From positions 12,648,001-12,712,000 of the forward strand of contig NC_133906.1 in NCBI RefSeq assembly GCF_964199755.1: a stretch of DNA of 64,000 nucleotides, in the 5' to 3' direction. Below, piece after piece: positions 12,220-24,098 of this stretch. The DNA is from Larus michahellis (taxonomy: Eukaryota; Chordata; Aves; Charadriiformes; Laridae). The translations under genes were made by a program, and so were the position numbers. Under the pieces are notes generated by a model. That model was not told the origin of the DNA. It ran no database searches and saw only the letters and a list, made by a program, of their open reading frames with translations. Positions within the stretch are counted from its first letter, which is position 1; every line of letters begins with the position of its first letter.

Positions 12220-14627
12220 AAAAAGTATTTCATGGAAGGACTCTCAGCGTTTTCTATTTTTGCTGTCTCTGTGTGTTTCACAACTGAAGAGTTATGAAGG
12301 TGGTGCAGTCCACTCTATCAGAGAAGACAGCATTAGAGGCTTGCCGAATTTATTGCTGGATCTTTGCTTAGGAAATTTTTAGGATGTTTTTGATACTTTG
12401 GGAGGAGGGGAAGCGAATCTGATGTTCCTGTGGAGCAGGTAGGGAGGGGGCTGTGTAACCCAGATAACTCTCTAAGCTGTAAGACTTTCACCCTACAGGC
12501 TCTTGAGCACACGTCTTAACTTCATTACTTCCAAATAGATGAAACTTGTCATGAAAGAAAAATTAAAATACTTGGGAGCATTTGAAAAGTGAAGACTTAA
12601 CAATGGGTCTGGCAGGGTGTAATCGATGGTGGCTCCCAGGGCATCGCTGGGTTGGTTATTTCCCAGCCAGGCTGGACCCACTGGGCATATTCTGGGGTAA
12701 CAGACCGTGTCTAACCAGTGGCAAATAGAGTTGTAACTTATTCTAGGAAATAGTATTTTGTTATAATGTATCTAAATGCAAGTATAAGAGGGTGTTTTTC
12801 TAAAAGACAATGTGGTGAAGTCACGCCAAAAATGGGGAAACATTTTTGGAAAAAGTTGAACGAATTGTTGTGTCCTCTGTGGAGATCCCTTCTCAACTTG
12901 AAGCCCATGACACATTTCCACCGCTGTAGCTAAATTAATGAAGCGTATAAAAAGTCACAGACCCTGAGAGATGTCAGTGAGCCTGTGTTGTAGCAGCAGC
13001 TATTAGGAATAACCTCTCCAGAAGAGTTTATTTCATGTTTTAGAAGTGGTTTTGCATACCCACAGGAGGTGCAGCTATGCTGTTATATTTGCATCCATGT
13101 GGGATGTCTTCTGTTTTTAAAAATGCTGACATTTCCATGGCTCCAAAATGTTCAGCGTAGATGGAAACTCCATTTCAAAAGCTGAGCTGAATTAATGCTG
13201 TGATATGACCAAACATTTGCTGGCTACAGAAGGTATAATGTTTTGCCTGGTCTGCAACGAAAATACTTCAAAATGGCACAGATACGGTTATCAGACATGA
13301 AAACTGAGCAAGGAACTTCTAAGAGAAAATCCAACTGAGGAAGCCCACAAAGCTGCTTCTGTCTGGGGAAAAAAAATAAATAAAAATCAACATTTAATCA
13401 TTCCATGGCAGCGAAACTGGCATTTTTCACTAATAGCACTGAACTGTGATTCTCACTTCTTCGTAAGGAAAGGAAAATCACGCCCAGCGTGACAGTCTGC
13501 CGGCTCCTCTCAAACATTTGTTGTTCAGAAGCTCTAGTTAATGCAGAGCTGTTAATTGTCTGACCATTAAATTACTTGGCTTCTACTTAGTCCCCACTGG
13601 GTACTAATTTTAAATTCAATTAGCGCAGAATTTAAAGGGACATAGTTGAGGGATTCTAGAAAGCTGCAGAGATATGAAAAGGTGCTTGGTAAGATGCAGT
13701 CAGGAAAGGGAAGCTTTTTCCTCTCGATTTCAAGGTTTGAAACTCCACAAGAGAAACTCCACAAGAGAAATTAAATTCCCTTTGAATCCATGTGCACAAA
13801 TGAGATTCTCTTATGTTAATGCACTGTAATTTGTAATTATTTTGTTATTTCAGACAAACTATTAATCAGCCAGAATTTGAACCAACCAATAAAACCTCCA
13901 GGAATTAAGAAGTCACGGGGGTGTATTTGTCAGTTCTCACGTTGTTGAATTCTTTTGGTACTGGCTCAGACTTCAAGGTGTCAAAATGCCACTTCCATCC
14001 TTTTCACTCGATCAAAAGCCAGAGAGAGGAGAAATCCCATTAGGTGGCCTGATTTCCCGAATACTTTTGCAACTGCAAGACATTTAGACAAGCAGTCAGA
14101 AATGAGTTTGGAGACCAACTGTATTCCTTTCTCTGCACAAAAATGCAGCCATGTTTTATTTTGAGCTGCTGGTGGGTTTATGGAGGTGGGGTGGAGATTT
14201 GCAAGGCAAGATCTGGCTTGGGGAGAATATTCCGCAGCAGCACCGTGGAGCTCTCTCTGACTCCTGGCATGTCTGCCCTGCAGTTGCAGCAGTAATAATA
14301 GCGTTTCGATGCTCAGGCTACCATTAAAATTATATTTTAAGATTTCTTTATTAAAAAATAATAAAATTCACTCAGTGAAAAGCTGTCCTCATCGGTAGAA
14401 GAGAATATGAACCGGTCCTCGTGCAGATTTTAAATTGTGTGCCAGACTTCTAGCAAAGCCACCGAAGCAATATGAGGAGACGTATATTATGTGCTAAATG
14501 ATAAATGTGTCTGGTATAAAGAGAGCTCGTGTTGCAGGTGTAGTGCCTTCTGGAAAGGAAATAGGAAATGGGTGCTGTAGGGTTCACCTGTAGCAAAATC
14601 TCATTCTGGAAGCCCCATGACCAGTGC
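12220..14627. other. Non-coding stretch, no gene recognised
   Basis: AT-rich single-copy sequence. No repeat family and no exon could be supported. It contains one small tandem duplication, listed separately at 13739. Open frames are all below 80 codons. Confidence 0.6.
13739..13770. repeat. 14-bp tandem duplication
   Basis: The unit GAAACTCCACAAGA occurs twice head to tail at 13739-13752 and 13753-13766, followed by GAAA. The two copies are identical, suggesting a recent slippage or duplication event. Confidence 0.9.
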
Positions 14628-14869
14628 CTTGGCCAGGCACTGGAACAGCCCGCCCAGGGCGGTGGCTGAGTCACCATCCCTAGAGGTATTTAAGAAACAT
14701 CTAGATTTGGCACTTCAGGGCATGCTCTAGTGGCAGAGATTGTAGGTTGTTTGTTTGTGGGGTTTTTTGGTTGGTTTTTGTTTTGTTGGGGTTTTTTTTT
14801 GTGTGTGTATGGTTGGACTTGATGATCTCAAAGGTCCTTTCCAACCATGAAGATTCTATGATTCTATGA
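14628..14869 (+). mobile_element. CR1 LINE, 3' portion with T/G-rich insert
   Basis: It begins with the end of the CR1 ORF2 region (CCAGGCACTGGAACAGC, GTGGCTGAGTCACCATCCC, GAGGTATTTAAGAAACATC). It continues into the 3' untranslated region and ends in ATTCTATGATTCTATG. Between about 14744 and 14809 there is a T/G-rich tract ending GTGTGTGTAT before GGTTGGACTTGATGATCTC. The copy is 5'-truncated and the preserved ORF is too short to function. The same tract-plus-terminus occurs on the other strand at 5584-5689. Confidence 0.93.
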
Positions 14870-15599
14870 AGAGCTGCATCGCTCTGCGCACCAGCACCTT
14901 GAAGAGATTGGTGTGCCTTGTGTCTCGCTCTTAGATAGAATTTTCCAAGGCCCGTAAAAGGTCCAGGGGCTCTGCTCTGGGGGGGATTGGGCACATAGAC
15001 TTTGGAATTGCAGCCTTTCAGCTAGGTATCGCCACTACCCTGTTCTCCGGGAGGTAAATGCTCGTTCTTTAGAGAGCTCTGGAAGGCGCTGAGCGTGTCG
15101 CGGTCTCTCTCTGGTGGAGCTGCGGATGCTGTTGGGTGGCAGCGGTCACCACACAGAGCATCCTGCGCCGGCACCACGGCGTGCCCTGGCCCCGCTCTCC
15201 TGCCTCTCCTGCTCAGCCTATTTTTTTTAACATTTTGATCGCACTTGCATGCTGCAGGTGCAAGTACACTCCTGAAGGCAGAAGTATGCCTCTGAGCCAC
15301 TGTGGTGGTGTTTGCAGTGCTGCGGTTTCCCAGAGGAAGGAAGAATGAGCCTTTCCCCTCCTGTAGCAGCTCATCAGTGGAAAACAGGTGTGCCATGGCA
15401 TGAGCCGGTGTGAAGCACCCAAATAGGGATCTGCCTGCTCTGAACAGGTAGAAAGGAGCTCATCAGGTGTACCTTAGTACATGGACCCACTTCATTTATG
15501 TGCTACTCTTCTATGATTTGGAATATTTACATTTTGAGGTAAATGTTGATGTAGATCAAGGAATTGCTCAGACACATCTGTGTCAAAATGCGTGAGCAC
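14870..15599. other. Non-coding stretch, no gene recognised
   Basis: Mixed composition, moderately GC-rich at 15070-15330. An imperfectly spaced inverted repeat (ACTTGCA, nine bases, TGCAAGT) lies at about 15244-15266. Open frames of up to 124 codons overlap on both strands and show no family. Confidence 0.5.
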
Positions 15600-16004
15600 T
15601 TCCCTCCTGCCGCATCCCGGCATCGCTCAGCCGCCGCTGCCAGCGCGGCGCTCGTGGCCAGCAGGGCTGGAAGGTGTTTGCTGAGTTGATGGAAATGTTC
15701 CCACTGTGTTTCCCAGGCGAGCCAAGGCACCGGCGAGCAGTGGGAAGGACTGTCAGCAGCGGACCTTGCGGGAGGGACTGGCCAGCAGCTCACCAGGGAG
15801 GACGAGCGTGGGGAAGGCTCCATCCGCACCCCTCGCTCTGGTTTTGGCTCAATCAAATCCAGCCGTGGGCTGGGGAACCTGCGTTTTGCACCGTTGGGGG
15901 CAAAAATCCTGGTGCTGCCCGAGGGGTGTGCCAGGAGAGAGCCAAGGGGTTTGCCCCCCAGGGTTCTTGGCGGTTGGATGCCTCTGGGGCTGGCCAGGGC
16001 TGCT

Positions 16005-16040
16005 GGGTCCTGGGTGGCGGAGGGAGTGGGAAGGTTTGGG
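16005..16040 (+). other. Predicted G-quadruplex motif
   Basis: Five GGG runs at 16005, 16012, 16022, 16028 and 16038 have loops of 4, 7, 3 and 7 bases, meeting the G3+N1-7 rule. It lies within the GC-rich block. Folding is inferred only. Confidence 0.5.
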
Positions 16041-16111
16041 AAGGAGAGCCTGGCTGAGGTTACCGCAGCGCCACGTCCCCTGGCACGGGTGCCCAGCAGT
16101 GCCATCAGGGC

Positions 16112-16178
16112 CAGGGAGGATGCTGGTGCGGATCCAGAGGAGGACGCTGGTGCGGGGTCGGGGGAGGATGCTGGCAGT
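16112..16178 (+). repeat. Degenerate about 24-bp tandem repeat, 3 copies
   Basis: The core GAGGATGCTGGTGCGG-type unit recurs as GAGGATGCTGGTGCGGATCC, GAGGACGCTGGTGCGGGGTC and GAGGATGCTGGCAGTGCC. The copies differ by a few substitutions. In one plus frame they read as EDAG repeats. It is a short minisatellite inside the GC-rich block. Confidence 0.75.
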
Positions 16179-16330
16179 GCCGAGCAGGACCGGGGTCTCA
16201 GTGTGTTGCTCTCATCCCCCGGCGATAGCAGCAGTGTGGGACCTGCGCGTGCTCGTTGCCGTCGCAGAACCACCTGAAGTGAGGGGAAAAACGGAAGGAG
16301 TCCAACTGGGTGGATGCACATGATTTTCTT

Positions 16331-19242
16331 TGGGTGGAGTTCACGTCTGCTTCAAATCCTCATCCCTTCATAAGCCAAAGGTGGTGGTGCCTGCGCAGCC
16401 CCTTCCTGGTGTCTAACTCCTGATGGGCACATATTCTTTTGAGGGCTTTATTCTCCTTAATTTATCTCCATTTCATATTACTTGAATTGTCCACTTTTTT
16501 TTCTGTTTTGATGTCTGTGTACATTTTGGGAATAGCACCCTGTTTAAAGAACAGTATTTTATACTTTAACAAAACAACAAACCAAAACCAAACCAAACAG
16601 CAAAATAACTACAATTTAATTTAAAACTTTTTAAAAGATGCCAGTTTTATTTTCCTTAATTCTTCCGTCACAAATCCATTCAGAAACAGTGCTTGTCAAC
16701 TCATTTTAATTTTGGATAATCACATTTTTGCGATTTCCAATTCGCTAATCTACAGTAATTCCCTTGTGATTTTTAAAAGGCAGAAGGGGGAGCAAGGAAA
16801 GCTGATTTGTGATCAGAGTTCTCCCTGCTATAATTAACTACATCTAAAAAACCATAATTGATGCTTATATAGCTTCCCAATAGCATCTCTTGAATTGGAA
16901 CATGCAGCATTGTATACTGTGCTTTCTGCTCTGAAAAGATTGATTCGCCAGCCACTATCAATCTGTTGCTAAGCAGTTAGTGACGGCACACAGTAAAGTC
17001 CTCAAGGACAATACAGAACAGCCAGAATGTTTTTCTCAGTATCAAACCTTTTTTCCCCCGTCTCCTGAAATATTGCATCAGTTGCTCCTTAATCAAAGTA
17101 TAAAAAATGTTGCCAAGGCAATGCCACATTTATTGCCACAGATCGCGGCAGACAGACCTGTGCTGGGAACTACAAATTTTAGGACTTTCACAGCAGGCAG
17201 CAGAGGTGTAATGTGTTTTGTTGTCGTTGGCATCTTCATTTGAAACTCAGCTTTTTTGTAGGCTTAGTTGGTTGGGGTTTTTTCACTTATTTAGATAAGG
17301 TTAGTGAACAAGGGGAGGAGAGTCAAAGTCAGCTTTCTGTGGCTAAACGTGGTGCATTTTGGCTTTCCTCATCTTTTTGGCTGAGGGGTGAAAGCAGCCA
17401 CGGGAGGAACTCGTGTCGCAACAAAAGCGATGCCATGAAACTCTGCCTCCCGGTGCCAGCAGCCCCTGCAGCGGGCTTCGCTCCCGCCCATCTCACATCG
17501 CGCCTGTCTTCATCTTAGGAGCGTGTTCGTGCCCAGCAGCAACAGACATCTTAAACTTAGCCCGGAAATAAAATACTCCGCCTCGAGCTGCTGTTCCCCG
17601 CCGGAGCGCTGGGGCATTGGCAGAGCCTGGGTGCATCTGCGGCAGACGCGGCCCCCACACGCACACATGCAAAAAACAGTGAGGCCGGTAACCTGCAGGC
17701 ATTTCATTTATGCACAGGTGCAAATTGAAAAACAATTCCTTAAAAAAGATATTCTTAAACAATTCGGTCAGAAAAGGAACCGATTGTTAAACTCTCCGCT
17801 CTCCTGTTCTACTTTGTAACGAGATTTTAGTAAAACGGCGGCGAAGAATGCCAGCTGAGCTGGCACATCTGACATTTTGATAACCTCGTCAATACTTCAG
17901 TTATTTTATTGGCTTTAAGCAGCTGCAGAACTTTTCCGTATTGTTTAGCTGTCTGTTCATTCTATTCCTGTCTTGTTGATAACAGTAAAAAGATGATGAG
18001 TAACGGTGGCAAATCAATAGAAAGGCATGTTCCTTCTTATATGACCATGAACCCAGCTCTTCAAATTACCTCTTAAAACTCCAGGCTCTTTATTTGATCA
18101 TAAATAGGTAGGCAGGGAAAAAAACATCTGAATTTTTAGTTGCTGGCTTACGGTTTTATGAATGTGTTTGTTCCCGGCTTTTCTCTCTTCTGAACTAAGT
18201 TGAATTCTATTAAAAGCAAAGCGCGGTATTTCTTTTAAGTGAGGGACAAGCTTTCAAGCTTCATTACAAGCAGCTGATGGACAGGTGACCACTGAGTGAC
18301 CCTCCATCAGTGTCCGGCCCCGTGGCTGCGCGCCAGGCGCGGCGGCTGTGTCTGGGCGTCGGGGGGTTGCGCTCCTGCTGGGAAGGGAAGAGGAATATTT
18401 CTGTTCTGGCCGAGTCCTGAGAAGAGAGCTGAAGGTGAGCCCGGAGTTAAAATTATTATGGCTGCAAAAGTCAGAATTAAAATCGGATTTTGTAAGCTAA
18501 ACGCTGCTCTCAACAGCACTTCATTTCAATCTGCATGTTGAGTATATTAAACTTCAGCTGTGATCAGGGAAATTCAAAGTTCATAAGTAACCAACAGGGG
18601 GTCTCAACTTTTAGCAGCTTTTTCACAGTCATGTAAGAATGCTGTAGATATTGAAATGTACCACTTCAGAACAAAATTTGAATTATTATTTTAAACTATG
18701 CTGCCTTCTGAAAATAATTTTTCATCATAAAATGTCATCAAAGACAACATCAAACAGGGCATTCTGACCAACACACATGAGCAGGAGGGCGGCATTGAAT
18801 TAAATGCTGGGTAGGAGCCACCCCGAGTTCCTCTCAGCAACCTGGCCCCGGCGTGGCTGTGGGGTAGGAGCCCAGGGCTGGGGCATGGCTCTGCTTTGCT
18901 TCTAACTCAGGTTCCTTTGTACCTATAAAGGCTGAGAAAACACGGGGTCAAACCACGCGGAAGAGGAGTGGGGTCGGTGTGTCCCTTGTCTGTGTGTCTG
19001 GTGCTGCTCAGCCCGTGCCCGGGGCTCCTCTCCTCCAGTGTGGAGACCTCACCCAGGTCTCCGCTGGGCACAGGGTGCTCATTCCGCAGCCACCAACTGT
19101 CATCAACCGATCCTGGTTTCCCTGTCCTAGTGAGATGTCCCAAACTGGCGCTTGGCTACGGGATTTTCTGTGTTAATATGTTTCTCAGAAAGTTTGGACT
19201 CTCAGCCAGGGAAATGATGGAAACGGTTTCATCTACCCAACA
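16331..19242. other. Non-coding stretch, no gene recognised
   Basis: AT-rich single-copy sequence with an A/C-rich run at 16569-16610 and GC-rich islets at about 17590-17680 and 18300-18380. The segment 17821-18250 has the even AT-rich texture often seen in conserved non-coding DNA, but this cannot be tested here. I can support no exon or element. Confidence 0.5.
17849..17865. other. 17-bp perfect inverted repeat
   Basis: TGCCAGCT-G-AGCTGGCA: two 8-base arms around one central base. It contains overlapping CAGCTG/AGCTGG-like E-box sequence. It could be a dimeric factor site or chance. Confidence 0.6.
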
Positions 19243-19346
19243 AGGCTGGAGCCCCTCTGCTGTGAGGACAGGCTGAGAGAGTTGGGGGTGTTCAGCCTGG
19301 ACAACAGAAGGCGCCAGGGAGACCTTGGAGCCCCTTCCAGTCCCTG
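19243..19346 (+). mobile_element. CR1 LINE fragment, end of ORF2
   Basis: GGCTGGAGCCCCTCTGCTGT, GAGGACAGGCTGAGAGAGTT and TTCAGCCTGGACAACAGAAG encode the CR1 phrase around EDRLRELGVFSLDNRRR. It then runs through GGAGACCTTGGAGCCCCTTC and stops. Both ends are truncated. It is the same part of the element as the copies at 8938 and 55239. Confidence 0.88.
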
Positions 19347-22300
19347 AGTCTGTGTGGGGTGATAAATATCATCATTCCCTGCTTGGGACTGGGGACCTTG
19401 GCTGGGGGTGGTTGTGGGGACTCGGCCAAACCTCCTGCCCTGTGGCCTTCCACCAGCAAGGGCTTTGGTGTTGCACCAGCGCCTTTCTGGCTTCTGGTGT
19501 CCTCAAGTTTAAAACAATGTTTAAAAGTCTAGAAGCAATGTCAGGAATGAATAAGAAAAATAATGCAAAGTCTGGCATGCTCCTGAAGACGCTCTTTAGG
19601 AACGAAAGCACAAGACCCACCGATAGCTGGAAGCTGACGCTGGCAAAAGCAAATGAGGTAAAACGGGTTTTTAATCGTTCCTTTACAAAACTTGCAGCGT
19701 GCCATTGGACCAATTCCCTTTCTAGGAAAAGACCCAGCTTTCCTTCCTAGCCCAGAGCCAGACAGGCTGCGCCGCGCAGGCCAGGTCTCCCTCAGCACGG
19801 GGCCACGTGGGACCCGACACCCGTACGGTTAGCAATAGAGGGAATTGCGTACATAGTACTAGTTCTTGGGCAAATTCTCTGTGTGCGAGGTCATTGCTCT
19901 CACCCCAGGCTGACGCACAGTGTGTCTTGAAGCTGCCGTTGTGTGAGCGTTCGTAGCCTTGCGCAGGCAGTACCAAGCTCTTGTGCTGGCAGAGAGGCAC
20001 CCCACACCCACCCCCGCCATGAGCAACTCTTTAACCAAGTCTCTTATCTCTTACGGGATGGAGCTTCCTCATGTGCCACCTGGAAACTGGTTGGTTTCTG
20101 AGAAAAGAAGATAATCAGAATGCATTTCCAAAAGAACACCTTTCAGCTCATCCTTGGAACATTATTTTGTTTCCTACTCTGTGTGTGTCATTAGAAACTG
20201 AAAAGAACAACAAAAGGCTTTTTGTAGATAAGTTGACCGGTTTGGCTTCAAAAACACATTAGAATCAGATTAAAAAGGGGCTGAAAAGACTAAAAACAAG
20301 ACCAGAATGTTCTCAATGGGAGACAGAAACCCACTGCTCCAACCTACTGCACTGGACCCATAGGAATTTGACAATTTGGAAAGTATCTTCTAGCCTCTAA
20401 CCTATGAAACTTGAGCTCTGTTGTTCTAATTTTACCAATTTACTCTACTTTCCTCCTCCTATAATATTGGGACAATCATTTTTCCTTGTTTCTATTTCAC
20501 TGAATTCACTCTGAGTATTTTTCCACGGTTATTTAATATTTGCTGTTCTGACTGTAACAGCTCTGCTTGTAGGTGAAAAAAACTCATGTTGCCAAAAGAA
20601 GAAATATAAGCCAGACTGCTTGTGTTAATATTTGCATTTGAAAGTACAAAGCTGAGTTTTCTCCAGTCCTAGATGCTTCTCTAGTAGTAAAAGTGCATGA
20701 GAGAAACGTTTGCTGGGTAGAGGAGAGGATGCAAAAAATACTCACGGAAAATACCACTTATTCAATGGTATTTTCAAAATACAGAGTACTTGGAAATGTC
20801 AACTATCTGCTTAGCAGCTAGAAGAAGTTATGTTGTGGTCCTGTCTCCTAGGACAATTTCCCATTTGCTTTTAGCTGCTGTGTTCAGCTTTTAAGAAGCA
20901 ATAACCAAACTCTGTAACAGCTCTAGGGATTCTGGGCCACTCTAGGTTGGTTGGGTTTGGGTTTTTGTTTCTACCCTCTGGAAAGGAGCGATGAGCTTCG
21001 GTGCTTTTGCTGACTGCCTTGGGTTTGAACATGGCAGAAGGTGGCCCTCAGTAAAAAGATTGTTATTCCCTTTTCCCAACTTACAAACTCTGACCCTCTA
21101 TTTGAAGGACGACACGGGACTCATTTTTGCTTTGAGTTTTTGCCCTAAGAAGACAGTATGTTTCGTTTTATATTTAAAATTGGCGCCTCTTGCTTTGAGG
21201 AGACTTTCCGACTGGCTGAACGCTGCAGCAAGCACGTACCGGTGGGCAGAGAAGTGTTCCTCCAGGCACAGCACTGTGCTGAGGTGCAGTAAAGGGGACG
21301 GAAGAGGAGGTGATGCCTCCTGGCAGGAGCTCCGAGGGGCTCTGCCACCAAACCGTACCGTCCACTCTTGAGGAGCGTTTCTGCTGTTGAAACTGGGACT
21401 GAATTAGGGCAAACAAAGGCATTTCTGTGGTGCGCTCAGAGTCCTATTGAATATCTCGGAGCAATCTCCACCTTCTCCTTCCTGGGAAGAGCAGGCTGGC
21501 GGCGAGGACGGGGCTCCTCCTGGTTCTCCATCCCACCTGGGAAGAGGCAAAAATGAAGCAACCCTTGGCAGTGTTTGGGGCTGTTAGAAAAGGAAGAAGA
21601 GCTGCATGGACATTGTGTAGTGAAACCCGTCCAGCTAGAAGGTGACTGGGTAGAGCTTGTTGCATCCCAAGGAGAGTTGGTACTTAATGCCTTAATCTGC
21701 CTTTTCCTGGGGTTTTAGCTGGATTGCACACTGGCTCTGCCTTCCTTCTGGATTCACCACATCACAGCTCCTGGCTTTGACAGGCGATGGGTAGCTTTTT
21801 CAAGCAGAGGACAGGAGGATCCCTGGCCCTCAGAGATGTGACTTTGTAGGCAACGGCAACTGGCTGCTCAGAGTCCAGTGTTGCTGCTTGGTTCCTTGAC
21901 AAAATGGTAATACTCCTGAGTAGCGATGATGGGGTTTACCTGTCAAATTCTTAAATATATTGCTGCTATTAAAGCATCTGTAAAAATAAGAGCTAGACCA
22001 CTAGAGACTGCAGTGTTCTCTTTTTAAGCTGTCTACAGAGACAGCTGTAGCTCCTGTTTCCTCCTGGTCTCGTCTGTACGGAAGAAGGCAGCTCCTGAGG
22101 AACAGCCCATCCCAGACCAGTGCCTTGGGCCAGTGCTCCCCATCCCGCGGTGGGAACCAGGGGTGCGTGGCGACCCGGCGCTGGGGCAGCGTCACAGCCG
22201 GGGGCTTTTGGCCACTTGCTCTTTCCTGCACTTGGACCTTTTTGAAAGCTGTGCTGTTGTGGTGCCTTCTCATCACCCTGCGGACGGGGGAAGGTGGGGG

Positions 22301-24098
22301 TGTGCACGTATAAATATAAACTAGTATAGGAGACAGTGCCAGTAGATGGCACTCAAGAATACACAGCCTAACATCTGGGGCTGGGAGGACCTGGTGCTCT
22401 ACAGGGCAAGCGGTCGTCCCTGGCAGCTCTCCCTTGCTGCTGTGAGGAGCTCTGGAGGCGCACAGGCTTTGCTGTGCATTAACCCCACCATTACCTGAAA
22501 GCCCTGCGGAGATGCGGGGTCTGAGGCACCCTGGGCTGTTTTGAAGCAGGAGGTGATGTACGGTGGTGCTCAGTGGTCCAGCCACTGTGCCAAGAGATGC
22601 TGGCACCTGCACCCGCCTCCACCCTGGCCCACCCCAGTACCCATAGGTAGCGATGCTGCAGTGGCTTTTTCAGCAATGGGAAAAAATATATAATTTATTT
22701 GTCAAAGAGTTGGCGGTGGCCAAAGAGTAACTTTAAATGGAGACCTGGGCAAATGCTACTCCATCTGTGGTTGGCATCCCCATAAACCTCAGCGCGGGCA
22801 CCGCTCTTCCAGCTCTCTCTGGTGGCAAGCGTATCACCGTGAATGTGGCTGTGGCACTGCAGGGTTCACTCGCCCATCTCCAGAACAGGTCGTCTTCAGC
22901 TCGTTAGTGGCGTCTCTACCACATCCTGCCATTGGCAAAGCAGTTATGTCCGCATGCCCAGGGCCACCCTGGCTAGCGTGTCACCGGCTGCTTTGGATGC
23001 TTCTTATCCTTGAGGCCAGTTTCTGCACGGTTCCTTCTGCACCGGCTCCACAGCAGGTGATCTGCCATAAACACAGCACAGAGACACAGGCAGTCTCTAT
23101 TCGAATGAGGCAAGATACTTCCCAAGCTATCTCCAAATCTGTCATAATTTGCCCCAAGTGTTTATCATTTGGACTAGTAACATAATAATTGTTACATGAT
23201 TTGATGAAATCCTTGTTCTTTTTTACAAATGTAATTTATTTGACAAATATTTCTTTTGTTGCTAATCTTGCACTGTGTCACAATAACTAGAAGAAGAGAC
23301 TTTCAGGGTGAAACTGTGCTCTGCGTTGCATTGATTTAGCGATTAGTGTCATGTTCATCTTGAATTTTGTAATTCATACTCATTAACCTGAAAATGTTCT
23401 TGTAATTTTCTTCTCCTAGACTAGTTTTAAAGTACAAAGGCAGCTTCTATTAATTTCAAGGATTCTGAGAGCTATTGTCTCTTGTAAAGCACTAAACAAG
23501 GAGGGGGCAGGCGGAGAATCACTAAATGGTATTTAAATCATTAGATCTATCATTTGTTGAAATCCTTGATACAATAGTATTTATCTGGTTTACTTCAACT
23601 GTATGAAGAATTGGACTAAATCACTATATCAAAAAAACAAAGCCAAACCCCTTCAACTAACTCTGCACTGCCTAATCATTGTAGGTGGTAAGTAGGTAAT
23701 GTGGTCCCGATTCTGATCTCGTTTGCTTTGGCTATGGGCTGGCCCAGTTCCACTGACTGTGGGGAAACTGGTCTCTGGTTTACAGCACTTCGTACCACTT
23801 GTTGCACGCTGCACCATCTGTCTGCGCTTGCTTGCACCCTGGCATGCTACCGTAGACTCATTTTAGGACAGAGGTGGGTAGATCAAACCGAAACAATAGC
23901 AGCAAAGCCATCTGCAGGCAGCAGTGCTGGCTTCAGTGGAGATCTGGGGGCGATTGCTGCCGTGCCATGCCAGAAGTTTCCTGGCTGTGCCGCCTGTGCC
24001 ATGCAGCCCCGCGCGCCGAGTCTCTCTGCAGCCACATCCAGGCTCTCGTCCTCACCAGGACACCTCATGTGCGAAGCCATACACATTCCCATGAGCAA
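19347..24098. other. Non-coding stretch, no gene recognised
   Basis: Mixed composition, GC-rich around 22080-22640 where open frames reach 203 codons on minus without any family resemblance. A CTCF-like motif at 22336 is listed separately. 19860-21000 and 23190-23700 are AT-rich. No mobile element or exon could be supported. Confidence 0.5.
22336..22354 (+). promoter_or_regulatory. CTCF-like binding motif
   Basis: The core CCAGTAGATGGCAC at 22339-22352 fits the CTCF consensus CCASYAGRKGGCRS at every position. The same bases form a perfect inverted repeat, AGTGCCA-GTAGA-TGGCACT, at 22335-22353. CTCF is a zinc-finger insulator and loop-anchor protein whose site orientation matters; this one reads on the plus strand. 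Motif presence is seen directly. Occupancy is not shown and such matches also occur by chance. Confidence 0.5.

Larger units (their letters stand above)
15600..16310. other. GC-rich block, long overlapping open frames
   Basis: This block is open on both strands: about 264 codons on minus (15527-16321) and up to 205 on plus (15706-16323). Both are proline-, glycine-, alanine- and arginine-rich. Simultaneous openness in several frames is the signature of high GC rather than selection on protein. The minus frame ends in AT-rich codons outside the block and neither frame has a family match that I know. It could be a small CpG-rich regulatory or untranslated segment. I do not call a CDS. Confidence 0.55.

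Noticed and set aside
15527..16321. 264-codon minus-strand open frame as a gene
   Set aside because: It lies in a GC-rich block that is open on both strands at once. The product is low-complexity and its end reads through AT-rich DNA with no domain or splice context.
22001..22612. 203-codon minus-strand open frame as a gene
   Set aside because: GC-rich context, no domain, and no sign of exon boundaries.
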